In this document: positions 1 to 7,813 of the stretch, piece after piece
How the letters are laid out: each line of letters begins with the position of its first letter
Numbering within the stretch: position 1 is the stretch's first letter
From: Algorimicrobium hallyeonense
GTDB taxonomy: Bacteria; Bacteroidota; Bacteroidia; Flavobacteriales; Flavobacteriaceae
Assembly: GCF_042657385.1 (NCBI RefSeq)
Contig: NZ_JBHSLA010000001.1
Span: 496,001 to 560,000, forward strand
DNA: 64,000 nucleotides
Direction of reading: 5' to 3'
Translations under genes and position numbers: made by a program
Notes under the pieces: generated by a model
What the model was told of the DNA's origin: nothing
Database searches by the model: none
What the model saw: only the letters and a program-made list of their open reading frames with translations

Positions 1-360
1 GATGTTTAATTGGGTAGAAATATGCACTTCCATACCAAGCTCTCTAGCCGAAGAAATAACGGCCTGATCCATAGCAATAACTGCTGTAATATTAGCTTCC
101 TTAGCTTGCTTTAATAAGGTTTTTACAATGGATAAATCGTGATCATAAATAATGGTATTTAACGTTAAGTAGGTTCTCACATTTTTGGCCTCACAACGTT
201 TAGCTATTTCGGGTAAATCGGCAATGGTAAAATTAACCGTTGCACGAGCTCTCATATTTAACTGTTCTACACCAAAATAAACGGAATTGGCCCCATTATC
301 TAAAGCAGCTTGAAGTGATTCAAAATTCCCTGCAGGTGCCATTAATTCTATATGCTGCAT
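1..360 (-). CDS. U32 family peptidase, N-terminal part (gene runs off the window)
   Basis: The first 120 codons of a gene that leaves the window at position 1. The start is ATG at 360. The protein opens with MQHIELMAPAGNFESLQAAL followed by NGANSVYFG, the usual opening of U32 peptidases (collagenase-like family, PrtC/YegQ/RlhA group), where the chain begins a TIM-barrel-like domain. Some members of the family act in RNA hydroxylation rather than proteolysis, so the substrate cannot be told from this fragment. It lies 12 bases downstream of trhO on the same strand, so the two may be co-transcribed. That pairing is suggestive, because trhO and certain U32 proteins (TrhP) both hydroxylate tRNA U34. 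The family call is firm; the TrhP assignment is only inference. Confidence 0.82.
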   Translation of the reverse strand, partial: MQHIELMAPAGNFESLQAALDNGANSVYFGVEQLNMRARATVNFTIADLPEIAKRCEAKNVRTYLTLNTIIYDHDLSIVKTLLKQAKEANITAVIAMDQAVISSARELGMEVHISTQLNI

Positions 361-372
361 AATCATGAAATT

Positions 373-1446
373 TTAGGAATTAGAATTCTTGAAATTTTCA
401 AAAATGTTACGCAGGTCTTTTTTATACGGCAAGTGATCGGCTCGTCCCTTTTTAAAGATATCGTTGCTATTACCCTGTCCTTTACGCAAGGCTTTTTGCT
501 CTTCGAAAGATAATTGAATAATTTCCTGACAGGTTGTAGAACAGCAGTTTTCCATTTTTTCCTTACAAGACTCACACTGAATAAAAAGTAAATGACACGC
601 CTCATTGGCACAATTGGTGTGCAAATCAGCAGGCTCACCACATTGGTGACATTGTGCAATAACATCGTCTGAAATTCTTTCAGAACGACGCTCATCAAAT
701 ACAAAATTCTTGCCTATAAATTTATTCTCTAATCCTTTTGCTTCCACTTGGCGCACATAATTAATGATACCACCTTCCAATTGATACACATTTTTAAACC
801 CCTTATGTTTGTAATACGCACTCGCTTTTTCACAACGAATCCCACCTGTGCAATACATAACCAATTTTTTATCTTCTTTATGGTCTCGTAAATCCGCTTC
901 AATAATATCTAAAGACTCCCGAAAGGTATCCACATCTGGTTTTACGGCATTTATAAAATGACCTATTTCACTTTCATAATGATTTCGCATATCTACCAAA
1001 ACCACGTTTGGATCGTCAATAAGTTGATTGAATTCTTCGGCTTCAACGTGAATGCCTTTATTGGTTACATCAAACGTATCATCGTTTAAACCATCGGCTA
1101 CAATTTTATCACGCACTTTCACTTTTAGTTTTAAGAATGAAAAATTATCGTGTTCAATAGCAATATTTAATCGCACATTTTCCAGAAATGATATGGTGTC
1201 CAAATGATTTTTAAACAGCGTGAAATTATCTGCTGGCACGGAAAGTTGAGCGTTTATGCCTTCATGAGCCACATATATACGTCCTAAAACGTCTAGGTTA
1301 TTCCAGTTTAGAAATAAGTGATCTCTAAATGCGTTTGGATTGTCAATTTTCGCGTATTTATAGAAAGAAATAGTCAAGCGTTCTTTTCCCGCTTGCTCAA
1401 TAAGTTCAGTTCTTTCTTTGGCGCTTAAGGTATTGTACAGTTGCAT
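373..1446 (-). CDS. trhO: TrhO, tRNA uridine-34 hydroxylase (rhodanese family, YceA-like)
   Basis: 357 residues. The N-terminal acylphosphatase-like part (about 25-115) contains YVAHEGINAQLSVP. The rhodanese domain (about 130-235) holds the active-site loop CTGGIRCEKA with Cys199, and the C-terminal region (266-306) is Cys-rich with several CxxC pairs (CHQCG, CESC, CCSTTC). This is the full layout of the TrhO/YceA family, which performs oxygen-dependent hydroxylation of U34 in some tRNAs as a step to 5-methoxyuridine-type modifications. The start is ATG at 1446. The upstream region carries a TACATTTG box (1485-1492). The neighbour downstream is a U32 peptidase-family gene, and U32 proteins are the other known route to the same modification, so a functional link is plausible but not shown. 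Confidence 0.9.
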   Translation of the reverse strand: MQLYNTLSAKERTELIEQAGKERLTISFYKYAKIDNPNAFRDHLFLNWNNLDVLGRIYVAHEGINAQLSVPADNFTLFKNHLDTISFLENVRLNIAIEHDNFSFLKLKVKVRDKIVADGLNDDTFDVTNKGIHVEAEEFNQLIDDPNVVLVDMRNHYESEIGHFINAVKPDVDTFRESLDIIEADLRDHKEDKKLVMYCTGGIRCEKASAYYKHKGFKNVYQLEGGIINYVRQVEAKGLENKFIGKNFVFDERRSERISDDVIAQCHQCGEPADLHTNCANEACHLLFIQCESCKEKMENCCSTTCQEIIQLSFEEQKALRKGQGNSNDIFKKGRADHLPYKKDLRNIFENFKNSNS

Positions 1447-1484
1447 GCTATACTAATGTTTAAGGTTAAAGAATATTTTAGCTG

Positions 1485-1492
1485 CAAATGTA
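1485..1492 (-). promoter_or_regulatory. Candidate -7 box of trhO
   Basis: The minus strand reads TACATTTG, an exact fit to the Bacteroidota -7 consensus TAnnTTTG, 38 bases before the trhO ATG. No well-spaced TTG upstream element stands out, so only the -7 element is called. Confidence 0.4.
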
Positions 1493-1528
1493 CTATTTTT
1501 TGTGCAAATCTGATTTTTCATCAAACAA

Positions 1529-1560
1529 AAAGCACTTTATAATGATTTATAAAGTGCTTT
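1529..1560 (-). terminator. Intrinsic terminator of a short minus-strand transcript
   Basis: A perfect 13-bp inverted repeat (AAAGCACTTTATA and its complement) with a 6-base loop. On the minus strand it is followed by TTTTTG; on the plus strand there is no T-run. It therefore ends a minus-strand transcript that starts to its right, where the only candidate gene is the 30-codon ORF at 1617-1709. It lies upstream of trhO and would isolate that gene from read-through. Confidence 0.6.
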
Positions 1561-1616
1561 AAGTAGACTAACTCGTTATTACTATTTTTTTTAATTCAAA
1601 AAAATAACAATCCGAG

Positions 1617-1709
1617 CTAACCTCCATCGGCTTTGCAGCTTCCGTTTATAACTACGGTTACTGAAACGCCTAATTCTCCTATTAATAATATTTTTCTAAT
1701 AAATCTCAT
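1617..1709 (-). CDS. Possible 30-residue peptide with hydrophobic segment
   Basis: ATG at 1709 opens 30 codons ending in TAG: a basic start (MRFIRK), a hydrophobic stretch (ILLIGELGVSVTVVI) and a short tail with one Cys (NGSCKADGG). The terminator hairpin at 1529-1560 lies 57 bases past its stop on the same strand, which supports a real short transcript. The charge and hydrophobicity pattern resembles the tiny single-span peptides annotated in many Bacteroidota genomes, but I do not recognise the family. It could also be a non-coding RNA that happens to contain an ORF. Existence is moderately supported; function is unknown. Confidence 0.35.
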   Translation of the reverse strand: MRFIRKILLIGELGVSVTVVINGSCKADGG

Positions 1710-1771
1710 AGCAAAAGTTTCCCAGCTTTATTAAGTAGATGCAAAAACAACAAAAAGGTTGCGTCATAAAA

Positions 1772-1801
1772 TTGTAAAGTGAAAAAAGAGTGGTATTTTA
1801 G
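1772..1801 (+). promoter_or_regulatory. recA promoter
   Basis: TTG (1772-1774), a 19-base spacer, then TATTTTAG (1794-1801), one base off TAnnTTTG. The transcript would start near 1808 and give a leader of about 25 bases before the recA ATG. No LexA-like operator was recognised. Confidence 0.5.
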
Positions 1802-1831
1802 CAACACTTTTACAAGATAAAATATACAGAA

Positions 1832-2833
1832 ATGAGCAACGAAAAAGACGCAAAATTAAAAGCGCTACAACTTACTTTAGACAAACTAGATAAGGCTTAC
1901 GGCAAAGGAACGGTAATGAAAATGAGTGATCAAGCTGTTGTTGATGTCGACGCTATTCCTTCGGGGTCTTTAGGATTAGATATTGCACTAGGTGTTAATG
2001 GCTATCCAAGAGGTCGTGTTATAGAAATATATGGTCCAGAATCTTCTGGTAAAACAACGTTAACCTTACATGCTATTGCTGAAGCTCAAAAAGCTGGTGG
2101 AATTGCTGCTTTTATTGATGCAGAACATGCTTTTGATAGAACTTACGCTGAAAAATTAGGAGTAGATATTGATAACTTAATTATTTCGCAACCTGATAAT
2201 GGTGAACAAGCATTAGAGATTGCCGATAATTTAATTCGTTCTGGTGCTATTGACATTGTCGTTGTTGACTCGGTAGCTGCTTTAACACCAAAAAGTGAAA
2301 TTGAAGGTGAAATGGGCGATTCTAAAATGGGATTACATGCTAGATTAATGTCTCAAGCCTTACGTAAACTAACAGCCTCTATTAGCAAAACCAATTGTAC
2401 GGTAATTTTCATTAACCAATTACGTGAAAAAATTGGGGTTATGTTTGGAAACCCAGAAACAACAACAGGTGGTAATGCATTAAAATTTTATGCTTCGGTA
2501 CGTTTAGATATTAGACGTTCAACACAAATAAAAGACACAGACGGAAATGTGCAAGGAAATAAAACCAGAGTTAAAGTGGTTAAAAATAAAGTTGCACCAC
2601 CTTTTAGATTAGCTGAATTTGATATTATGTATGGGGAAGGTATTTCCAAAGTAGGTGAAATATTGGATATTGCTGTAGAATTTGATGTTATTAAAAAAGC
2701 AGGATCGTGGTTTAGTTATGGCGACACCAAATTAGGACAAGGTCGTGATGCGGTTAAAGCGCTTATTAAGGACAATCCAGAACTCATGGATGAGTTAGAA
2801 GTGAAAATAAAAGAGCTTATAAAATCAGCTTAA
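1832..2833 (+). CDS. recA: RecA recombinase
   Basis: 333 residues. This is the DNA strand-exchange ATPase of homologous recombination and SOS induction, acting on single-stranded DNA in the cytoplasm. Visible landmarks are the Walker A motif GPESSGKT at 68-75, the catalytic Glu in DAEHAFD (97-103), the Walker B strand DIVVVDSVAAL (141-151), the L2 loop region around FINQLREKIGVMFGNPETTTGG and the C-terminal domain ending in an acidic and basic tail. Length and order match the family, and no intein or frameshift is present. The gene is monocistronic, with its own promoter upstream and a strong terminator directly after the stop. The C-terminus (KIKELIKSA) is shorter and less acidic than that of E. 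coli RecA. Confidence 0.98.
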   Translation: MSNEKDAKLKALQLTLDKLDKAYGKGTVMKMSDQAVVDVDAIPSGSLGLDIALGVNGYPRGRVIEIYGPESSGKTTLTLHAIAEAQKAGGIAAFIDAEHAFDRTYAEKLGVDIDNLIISQPDNGEQALEIADNLIRSGAIDIVVVDSVAALTPKSEIEGEMGDSKMGLHARLMSQALRKLTASISKTNCTVIFINQLREKIGVMFGNPETTTGGNALKFYASVRLDIRRSTQIKDTDGNVQGNKTRVKVVKNKVAPPFRLAEFDIMYGEGISKVGEILDIAVEFDVIKKAGSWFSYGDTKLGQGRDAVKALIKDNPELMDELEVKIKELIKSA

Positions 2834-2840
2834 ATTTTAA

Positions 2841-2867
2841 AAAAATCCCAATCTATTTGGGATTTTT
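2841..2867 (+). terminator. recA intrinsic terminator
   Basis: AAAAATCCCA and its complement TGGGATTTTT surround a 7-base loop, followed by more T, starting 8 bases after the recA stop codon. This is a classic hairpin with a T-tract. Confidence 0.85.
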
Positions 2868-2943
2868 TTATATCCCAACGCAACCTTTTGTGTTTTAGTG
2901 CATCTATATAATGAAACACACTATTTAAGGTTTGCCTCGAATT

Positions 2944-3357
2944 ATGAAAAAATTGTTTGTTTGCCTGTTTGCCCTTGCATCATTAGCCTGTAGTGTTAAT
3001 GATGAAGATATCCAGGCAAGCACTGTAATCATGTTACCAGTAGAAAGTGCTATTGTTCCAGATGAATTTGTTGGTGGTCAAGAATATGAAATCTTCATAA
3101 CCTACAAACGGCCAACAGAATGTCATGTTTTTAAAGACATTTATTCTCAAACACAATCAGATGGATTGATGATAGCCATAATGTCTACCGTATTTAATGA
3201 AAATAATGATTGTCCACCAAGTAACGAAACGGTAGAAAAATCATTTAAATTCAAACCGAGTAGAGATGAAAATACGTATGTATTTAAATTTTGGCATGGT
3301 AGCAATGGATCAGGAGAAGATGAATTTATCATTTTTGAAGTTCCAGTAGTCGATTAA
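2944..3357 (+). CDS. Small secreted lipoprotein, unknown function
   Basis: 137 residues from ATG at 2944; a longer reading from a TTG at 2932 only adds MPRI and is less likely. The N-terminus MKKLFVCLFALASLAC is a lipoprotein-type signal ending at a Cys, though the -3 residue is Ser rather than Leu. The mature part begins SVNDEDIQAS and has a mostly beta character (EYEIFITYKRPTECHVF), with three further Cys residues and acidic segments. I recognise no family. It sits between the recA terminator and the ECF sigma factor gene, 17 bases before that gene, and may be co-transcribed with the sigma/anti-sigma pair. A role in envelope sensing is possible by position only. Confidence 0.65.
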   Translation: MKKLFVCLFALASLACSVNDEDIQASTVIMLPVESAIVPDEFVGGQEYEIFITYKRPTECHVFKDIYSQTQSDGLMIAIMSTVFNENNDCPPSNETVEKSFKFKPSRDENTYVFKFWHGSNGSGEDEFIIFEVPVVD

Positions 3358-3374
3358 TTAATGTTTAACTAAAT

Positions 3375-3926
3375 GTGTTTCATGTGAGTTTAAACCAACT
3401 CATACAAAAATGTAGTAATCATGATACTCAAGCACAAAGCGAATTATATCAGCTCTTTTCGAGCAAATTGTTTTCGGTTTGTTTAAAGTATTCAAGAAAT
3501 TACGCCGAAGCGGAAGATAATCTGCAGGACGCGTTTTTGACTATTTTTAAAAAAATTAGTCAGTTTAATAATAAAGGTTCTTTTGAAGGTTGGTTGAAAC
3601 GCATTGCTATTAATACGGCGTTACAACGCTATAGAGGTCAAGGCGTTTTTGAAATAATACATGAAGATTTCATTGCAGATGAAGATATAGAAATTGATGA
3701 TGAAGACATTTCTCTTGATTTTTTGCTAAAAATTATTCAAGAATTACCAGACCGATATAGATTGGTTTTTAACATGTATGTGTTGGATGGTTATTCGCAT
3801 AAAGAAATAGCTGATTTATTGCGCATTACAGATGGCACATCAAAATCGAATTTGGCTAGAGCACGAAAAATATTAAAAGATAAAATTGAAGCATATAAAG
3901 CGGGTTTTAACGCGCAATCATTATAA
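3375..3926 (+). CDS. ECF-type RNA polymerase sigma factor (sigma-70 family)
   Basis: 183 residues from GTG at 3375; a GTG at 3384 is equally possible. Region 2 covers about residues 15-85, including the core-binding and -10 recognition stretch EDNLQDAFLTIFKKI and WLKRIAINTALQRYR. Region 4 covers about 120-175 as a helix-turn-helix: PDRYRLVFNMYVLDGYSHKE then IADLLRI. There is no region 1 or 3, typical of the extracytoplasmic-function group. The stop codon overlaps the next gene's ATG by one base (TAATG), so the pair is translationally coupled. That partner has the features of a membrane anti-sigma protein, which makes signal-dependent release of this sigma factor the likely mode of control. 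Confidence 0.92.
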   Translation: MFHVSLNQLIQKCSNHDTQAQSELYQLFSSKLFSVCLKYSRNYAEAEDNLQDAFLTIFKKISQFNNKGSFEGWLKRIAINTALQRYRGQGVFEIIHEDFIADEDIEIDDEDISLDFLLKIIQELPDRYRLVFNMYVLDGYSHKEIADLLRITDGTSKSNLARARKILKDKIEAYKAGFNAQSL

Positions 3927-5842
3927 TGAGTAGTAAAAAACACATAGATAGAATTTTTCAAGAATCTTTTAAGGATTTTGAGGCGAAGCCCAATCCTGAA
4001 TTGTGGTCTAAAATTCAAAACGAGTTACCATTAAAAACGGAAAAGCCTAAAACAGCTTTCCCTATCTGGATGCGTATAACTAGTGCTGCAGCTGTGTTAG
4101 TTTTACTGGTAACTATTGGTTCTGTAATTTTTACTGCCACAAATAACCCGGTTTCTACAGATGAAAATATTGTAGATACTCAAACACGATCAAGTGATGG
4201 TATTTTAAATTCTAATAAAACGCCTAATATTTCTGAAGAAAATTCAACAAACAAAAACAATATAGTTGTTGATGATCCGAAAGAAACTTCAAATAAGGCC
4301 TCAAAATTTAACAATGAAAGCATTGCGAATACAGACATAGATAGTAATGGTAATCCAATAGCTAGTGAAAATTCTGGAGAGGATTCTATTACAAATTCTG
4401 ACAAATTAAATAATGCAATTGCAGCCTCAAGCAGAAATACAGCCGTTGCCAACTCTGAAAATAGAAATAATAAAAAAGCTAGTCATACCAATAGTAATTA
4501 CGCTACGAATCCTAATACAATTAATAATAATAGTTTTAAAACTCAAAATACCAAGATTATTAATAAGGGAATTGTTACTCAAGATACCGCATCAAATCAT
4601 AACACAAAAGGATTGGTAAACCAATCTAATACCACAAGTAACAATGTTAAACCAAATAATACGATTGAAGCTACAAATAATGTTGTGGTTCAAGAATCTC
4701 AAGCTTCAAAAAACGCAATTAATACTTCAGTAAACAGAACAGGTATTGCAGCAAATTCAGTTTCAAAAAATAGTTCTAAAACTGATGCTATTTCTGCGAA
4801 CAAAACCATAAATAACAGTATTAAAACACCACAAAATAATAACAATAATACGGTAGCTTCAACTATCAACAGCGCGAACCAAAGTAATAAAACGGCATCT
4901 GATGTTCAGCGTGCCGTTTCTACTTCGGAAACCGATAATGTGTTGAAAGAAACAAGCGCGCAAAATGCTATTGCTTGGAATGCTAAGACAAGCAACACAC
5001 CTCAAAATGAAAAAGAAAAAGAGGAAAACTTAATGGTTGGTGATTCGCTAGTTAGTGAATCACCTTCAATTGAGGAAGCTATTGCTCAAGCCGAAGAAAC
5101 TAGTGAAAAGGAAGAAGATGGAAAACTAGTAAATAGGTGGCAAGTTCAAGCAAACATTGCACCTGTTTACTACAATTCGTTAGGTAAAGGCTCGCATATT
5201 GATGACGAATTTGTATCCAATTCTAAAAGTGGTGAAACCAATACCAGTTATGGTGTAAATGTAAGTTATGCCATTAGTAAAAAATTAGCAATTCGCTCCG
5301 GAATTAGCTCCTTAAATTTAAGTTACGACACGGATAATGTTATACTATATGAATCTCCAACAACCAATACGCCAAATAATACAAATCCGCTGCGCAACAT
5401 TAATTTGGCACCTGAAAGCCAAACGTTGAGTGCCTTTAGTGGTGATAATTTAGGGTTTCAGCAAATTAATAATGAATTGTACAATGCTGCTATTAGTCAA
5501 CGTTTAAGCTATTATGAAGTTCCTGTAGAATTGGAATATAAATTAGTTAATAACCGCTTTGGTGTTAATATTATTGGTGGGATGAGTACCTTCTTTTTAA
5601 ATGATAACGAAGTGTATTCAGAATTTGAAGAGTATAAAACCTATATAGGTGAATCAAGTAACGTAAACAGTGTGAGTTTTAGTACCAATCTAGGAATTGG
5701 GTTGAATTATAAATTTACGGATAAACTTCTATTTAATTTTGAACCAACCTTTAAATACCAATTAAATGGTTTTGAAAATACATCTGGTGATTTCAGACCT
5801 TACATTATAGGTGTTTATACAGGTTTTAGTTACAAGTTTTAA
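3926..5842 (+). CDS. Anti-sigma-like membrane protein fused to an outer-membrane beta-barrel domain
   Basis: 638 residues. Residues 1-50 are a short cytoplasmic part (DRIFQESFKDFEAKPNPELW), the kind of amphipathic segment seen in Bacteroidota proteins encoded next to sigma factors. One transmembrane helix follows at about 51-71 (ITSAAAVLVLLVTIGSVIF). Residues 75-350 are a low-complexity linker very rich in Asn, Ser and Thr, and 360-400 are acidic. Residues 404-638 alternate hydrophobic and aromatic residues and end in Phe (VYTGFSYKF), as in PorT-like 8-stranded outer-membrane barrels. Read literally, one chain crosses both membranes with the linker spanning the periplasm. It overlaps the sigma gene by one base. 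The function (sensing outer-membrane state and holding the sigma factor) is inference from architecture and context. Confidence 0.82.
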   Translation: MSSKKHIDRIFQESFKDFEAKPNPELWSKIQNELPLKTEKPKTAFPIWMRITSAAAVLVLLVTIGSVIFTATNNPVSTDENIVDTQTRSSDGILNSNKTPNISEENSTNKNNIVVDDPKETSNKASKFNNESIANTDIDSNGNPIASENSGEDSITNSDKLNNAIAASSRNTAVANSENRNNKKASHTNSNYATNPNTINNNSFKTQNTKIINKGIVTQDTASNHNTKGLVNQSNTTSNNVKPNNTIEATNNVVVQESQASKNAINTSVNRTGIAANSVSKNSSKTDAISANKTINNSIKTPQNNNNNTVASTINSANQSNKTASDVQRAVSTSETDNVLKETSAQNAIAWNAKTSNTPQNEKEKEENLMVGDSLVSESPSIEEAIAQAEETSEKEEDGKLVNRWQVQANIAPVYYNSLGKGSHIDDEFVSNSKSGETNTSYGVNVSYAISKKLAIRSGISSLNLSYDTDNVILYESPTTNTPNNTNPLRNINLAPESQTLSAFSGDNLGFQQINNELYNAAISQRLSYYEVPVELEYKLVNNRFGVNIIGGMSTFFLNDNEVYSEFEEYKTYIGESSNVNSVSFSTNLGIGLNYKFTDKLLFNFEPTFKYQLNGFENTSGDFRPYIIGVYTGFSYKF

Positions 5843-5897
5843 TTTTAGTTGGTTAGATTGATGCTGTTTTTAAGAAATTGAAATAGCATGATAAGTA

Positions 5898-5929
5898 AAA
5901 AAGCTATTCTGTGCCAAGAGTAGCTTTTT
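5898..5929. terminator. Bidirectional terminator between convergent genes
   Basis: AAAAAGCTATTCT pairs with AGAGTAGCTTTTT around GTGCCA with a single G-T wobble. T-runs lie on both outer sides, so it can serve the barrel-protein gene on the plus strand and plsC on the minus strand. Confidence 0.75.
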
Positions 5930-5934
5930 TTGTT

Positions 5935-6666
5935 TTAATAGGATTGTAAAGCGTTAAGAATAAGTGAGCGCGTTTCTTTATTAAGGTCTTTAGTATCGGC
6001 AACATGTAAGCCATCAGTTGGTATAAAAGGAAATCCAATGGCGCGCATTTTACCCGGACTTCCGCTAAAAAAAGTAAAGGGAAACCGTTTCTTATTATCT
6101 AAAAACACTAAAGGAACTATAGGAATTTGATGATTAATAGCTAACCTGAAAGCACCATCTTTAAAGTCGTCTAAAATTACATCCTCAGCTGGCACACCAC
6201 CCTCTGGAAAGATACAAATACTCAATCCTTGTTTTAAACGACGCTGCGCTCTTAAAAATACGGCTTTTCTGCTTTTTTCAGAACTTCTATCTACCAGAAT
6301 ACAGGTACGCTTATAAAAGAAACCGAATAACGGAATTTTAGCCAGTTCTTTCTTACCAACAAATACAAACGGATTTTTGGACACTACTAACATGAGCATA
6401 ATATCAGCCATAGAGGTGTGATTGGCAATAAACATATAACTAGCTTTTCGTTTTGGCTTTTCGGCTAAAGAAATGTGTGTGTTAAATCCCATGCCTATTA
6501 AAATAAATCGTGCCCAAAGTCGCGCTAATCTGTAAAAATAAGGATACCAAGATTCTTTAAGTATGGAAACTAATAATAAAGGTAACAAGATGATAATAGG
6601 TACTGCCACAAGTACATAAAACCAAATGCGATAAAATACCCAGAAAATATATTTAAAAACCGTCAT
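5935..6666 (-). CDS. plsC: 1-acyl-sn-glycerol-3-phosphate acyltransferase (PlsC family)
   Basis: 243 residues from ATG at 6666; the longer reading from TTG at 6675 is not preferred. It transfers an acyl chain to lysophosphatidic acid to make phosphatidic acid at the inner membrane. The acyltransferase block I motif HX4D is present as NHTSMAD (His83, Asp88), and block III as FPEGG (153-157) with PIVPLVF further on. Residues 1-35 form a hydrophobic membrane segment. A TAGTTTTG box lies only 6 bases before the ATG, so its promoter could give an almost leaderless message, but no upstream TTG element supports this. It is transcribed away from trpS. A lyso-ornithine-lipid acyltransferase role is possible, since the family is broad. 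Confidence 0.85.
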   Translation of the reverse strand: MTVFKYIFWVFYRIWFYVLVAVPIIILLPLLLVSILKESWYPYFYRLARLWARFILIGMGFNTHISLAEKPKRKASYMFIANHTSMADIMLMLVVSKNPFVFVGKKELAKIPLFGFFYKRTCILVDRSSEKSRKAVFLRAQRRLKQGLSICIFPEGGVPAEDVILDDFKDGAFRLAINHQIPIVPLVFLDNKKRFPFTFFSGSPGKMRAIGFPFIPTDGLHVADTKDLNKETRSLILNALQSY

Positions 6667-6690
6667 GGAGACCAAAACTACTTAAATAAA

Positions 6691-6721
6691 TTGAGCTTTT
6701 GTACTAAAAAAATTACCTTTG
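6691..6721 (+). promoter_or_regulatory. trpS promoter
   Basis: TTG (6691-6693), a 20-base spacer, then TACCTTTG (6714-6721), an exact match to the Bacteroidota -7 consensus. The transcript start is expected near 6728, about 50 bases before the trpS start. Confidence 0.55.
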
Positions 6722-6778
6722 ACATATTAAAACAAATTTGAACTTAAAACAAGATTCCCATTTCCATGGGAAATGAGC

Positions 6779-7747
6779 ATGGCAAGAATACTAACAGGCA
6801 TACAAAGCACAGGAACACCGCATTTAGGTAATATTTTAGGCGCTATTTTACCAGCAATAAACATGGCAAATAAACCAGAAAACGATTCGTTTTTGTTTAT
6901 AGCTAATTTACATACTCTAACCCAGATTAAAGATGCTGAACTATTAAGACACAATACCTACTCTACGGCTGCAACCTGGTTGGCTTTTGGTTTAGATATT
7001 GAAAAAACCGTGTTTTATAGACAGAGTGATGTACCTCAAGTGACTGAATTGTCATGGTATTTAAGCTGTTTCTTTCCGTTTCAGCGTTTAACGTTAGCGC
7101 ATAGTTTTAAGGACAAAGCCGACAGACTAGAAGATGTAAATGCAGGGTTATTTAACTACCCTATGCTAATGGCTGCGGATATTTTAGCTTATGATGCTGA
7201 AATTATTCCTGTAGGAAAAGATCAAATGCAACACATAGAAATCACACGTGATGTGGCTTCGCGTTTTCATGCGCAAATGGGAGAAACATTTGTGTTACCA
7301 ACCGGAAAAGTTGCAGACAACACCATGTTAATTCCTGGAACAGATGGTGAAAAGATGAGTAAAAGTCGCGGGAATTTTATCAATATTTTTCTAGATGATA
7401 AAAAACTCCGTAAGCAAATCATGTCCATCCAAACAGATAGTACCGCTCTCGAGGACCCTAAAGATTGGGCAACTTGTAACTGTTTTGCACTATATAATTT
7501 ATTAGCTTCTGATGATGAGATTACTGCTATGAAATCCAATTACGAAGCGGGCAATTATGGTTATGGTCACGCCAAGCAATCCTTATTTGAACTGATTGTT
7601 GAAAAATTTGCAGAACCACGTGAACGTTATAACCATTATATGAATAACCTCCACGAAATTGATGACGCTTTAAAAGTTGGTGCTGAAAAAGCGAGTCAAG
7701 TAGCAAACGCCGTTATTGCACGTGTTAGAGGGAAGGTTGGGTATTAA
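6779..7747 (+). CDS. trpS: Tryptophanyl-tRNA synthetase
   Basis: 322 residues from ATG at 6779; an ATG two codons earlier (6773) is also possible. It charges tRNA-Trp with tryptophan in the cytoplasm. As a class I synthetase it shows the HIGH-type signature as HLGN (15-18) after TGIQSTGTP, and the KMSKS loop at 192-196 within GEKMSKSRGN. GKDQMQHIEITRD is the family's typical substrate-binding stretch. The C-terminal helical domain ends at IARVRGKVGY, a usual end. The length is normal. It is preceded by a good promoter and followed by a hairpin repeat that may serve as its terminator. Confidence 0.97.
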   Translation: MARILTGIQSTGTPHLGNILGAILPAINMANKPENDSFLFIANLHTLTQIKDAELLRHNTYSTAATWLAFGLDIEKTVFYRQSDVPQVTELSWYLSCFFPFQRLTLAHSFKDKADRLEDVNAGLFNYPMLMAADILAYDAEIIPVGKDQMQHIEITRDVASRFHAQMGETFVLPTGKVADNTMLIPGTDGEKMSKSRGNFINIFLDDKKLRKQIMSIQTDSTALEDPKDWATCNCFALYNLLASDDEITAMKSNYEAGNYGYGHAKQSLFELIVEKFAEPRERYNHYMNNLHEIDDALKVGAEKASQVANAVIARVRGKVGY

Positions 7748-7790
7748 AAATGATTTGGCACCTAGAAAGGTTTGGCCTTAACAATATGGG

Positions 7791-7810
7791 ATTCCTGCCT
7801 TCGCAGGAAT
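7791..7810. repeat. Dispersed hairpin repeat, copy 1
   Basis: ATTCCTGC, a CTTC loop, then GCAGGAAT, followed by TTTGTTA. The last TTA is the complement of the dprA stop codon. A near-identical copy sits in the same place relative to dut (16864-16883), and a degraded one before 12066. On the plus strand the hairpin plus TTTGTT could terminate trpS. Confidence 0.65.
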
Positions 7811-7813
7811 TTG

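Noticed and set aside
4180..4980. Low-complexity Asn/Ser/Thr-rich tract with open frames on both strands (4180-4452 and 4413-4619)
   Set aside because: The extra frames are shadows of AAT/AAC-rich codons of the long plus-strand gene; they have no start context or recognisable product.
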